Origin: Flavobacteriaceae bacterium
Lineage (GTDB): Bacteria; Bacteroidota; Bacteroidia; Flavobacteriales; Flavobacteriaceae
Length of the DNA stretch: 45,198 nucleotides
Direction of reading: 5' to 3'
Assembly (NCBI GenBank): GCA_947464335.1
Contig: CANHWG010000017.1
Location: 1 to 45,198, forward strand
The notes under the pieces were generated by a model, which was given only the letters and a program-made list of their open reading frames with translations, was not told the DNA's origin and ran no database searches. Of the stretch, positions 45,124 through 45,198 are shown one piece after another (position 1 is the stretch's first letter; the number at the start of each line of letters is the position of its first letter). Both the position numbers and the translations under genes were made by a program.

Positions 45124-45152
45124 ATGGCTTCAAGAAATTGGAGCCATTTTTC
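45124..45152 (+). terminator. Rho-independent terminator after the two-component genes
   Basis: ATGGCTTC (45124-45131) pairs with GGAGCCAT (45140-45147) with one G-U pair over an 8-base loop, followed by four to five T. Confidence 0.8.
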
Positions 45153-45163
45153 ATTATTTTCAG

Positions 45164-45198
45164 AAGCTATTCCTGCCAGAAGGCAGGCCGGCTGTTCA
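45164..45198 (-). repeat. Partial copy of the dispersed intergenic repeat at the window edge
   Basis: Reads AAGCTATTCCTGCC then a hairpin CTGCC-AGAA-GGCAG. The start is the reverse complement of the GGAATAGC-type end expected for the family seen at 9472-9560, so it is in the opposite orientation. It runs off the end of the window. Confidence 0.45.

Overview
The window looks like core chromosome of a low-GC Flavobacteriaceae bacterium, most likely Flavobacterium or a close relative. The evidence is two secreted proteins with type IX secretion (T9SS) C-terminal sorting domains, a PorD-type T9SS protein, Flavobacteriia-style DUF proteins, AT-rich leaders almost without Shine-Dalgarno sequences, and many copies of the Bacteroidetes promoter motif (-7 TANNTTTG, sometimes with a -33 TTG). 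I see no rRNA, tRNA, CRISPR array, insertion sequence, prophage or defence island.

Layout. 1-2.7 kb: the end of an acyl-CoA mutase gene, a T9SS cargo protein, a tiny basic antisense gene and a lipoprotein. 2.7-9.5 kb: a PLP-dependent acyl-CoA/ACP:amino-acid acyltransferase, rdgB, a DEAD-box helicase with a basic tail, a carboxypeptidase-regulatory-like protein, a TrmH-family methylase and a cysteine-free class III sirtuin. 9.7-14.4 kb: purB, a small membrane protein, amt and guaB, so purine synthesis and nitrogen uptake. 14.4-24.4 kb: a P-type ATPase, HMG-CoA lyase, pyrD, nadC, a BrkB-family membrane protein, a DUF2147 protein, priA and an orphan LytTR regulator. 24.5-28.4 kb: rpsF-rpsR-rplI, a DUF6495-like protein and ligA. 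28.4-38.5 kb: a membrane protein, a 5'-nucleotidase split over two genes, then a long same-strand run: DUF6913-like, dapA, bamD, rpoZ, coaBC, porD, recN, fabV. 38.6-45.1 kb: a large T9SS surface protein, a glycosyltransferase, coaE and an RprX/RprY-type two-component system.

Most genes are housekeeping. The two T9SS cargo proteins, PorD and the BamD lipoprotein together touch outer-membrane assembly and secretion. purB, guaB, pyrD and nadC serve nucleotide and NAD synthesis, and coaBC and coaE are two steps of CoA synthesis.

I found no convincing new multi-gene system. The points most worth a second look are in the non-coding sequence and small genes: an unlisted 46-residue antisense gene that contains a terminator, a dispersed intergenic repeat (three probable copies), paired REP-like palindromes touching a start codon, perfect inverted repeats at the guaB and ligA starts, short tandem repeats just outside genes, and a probably leaderless histidine kinase mRNA. 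On the protein side they are a sirtuin with no zinc ligands, a P-type ATPase with an unusual M6 motif, and a domain-swapped split nucleotidase.
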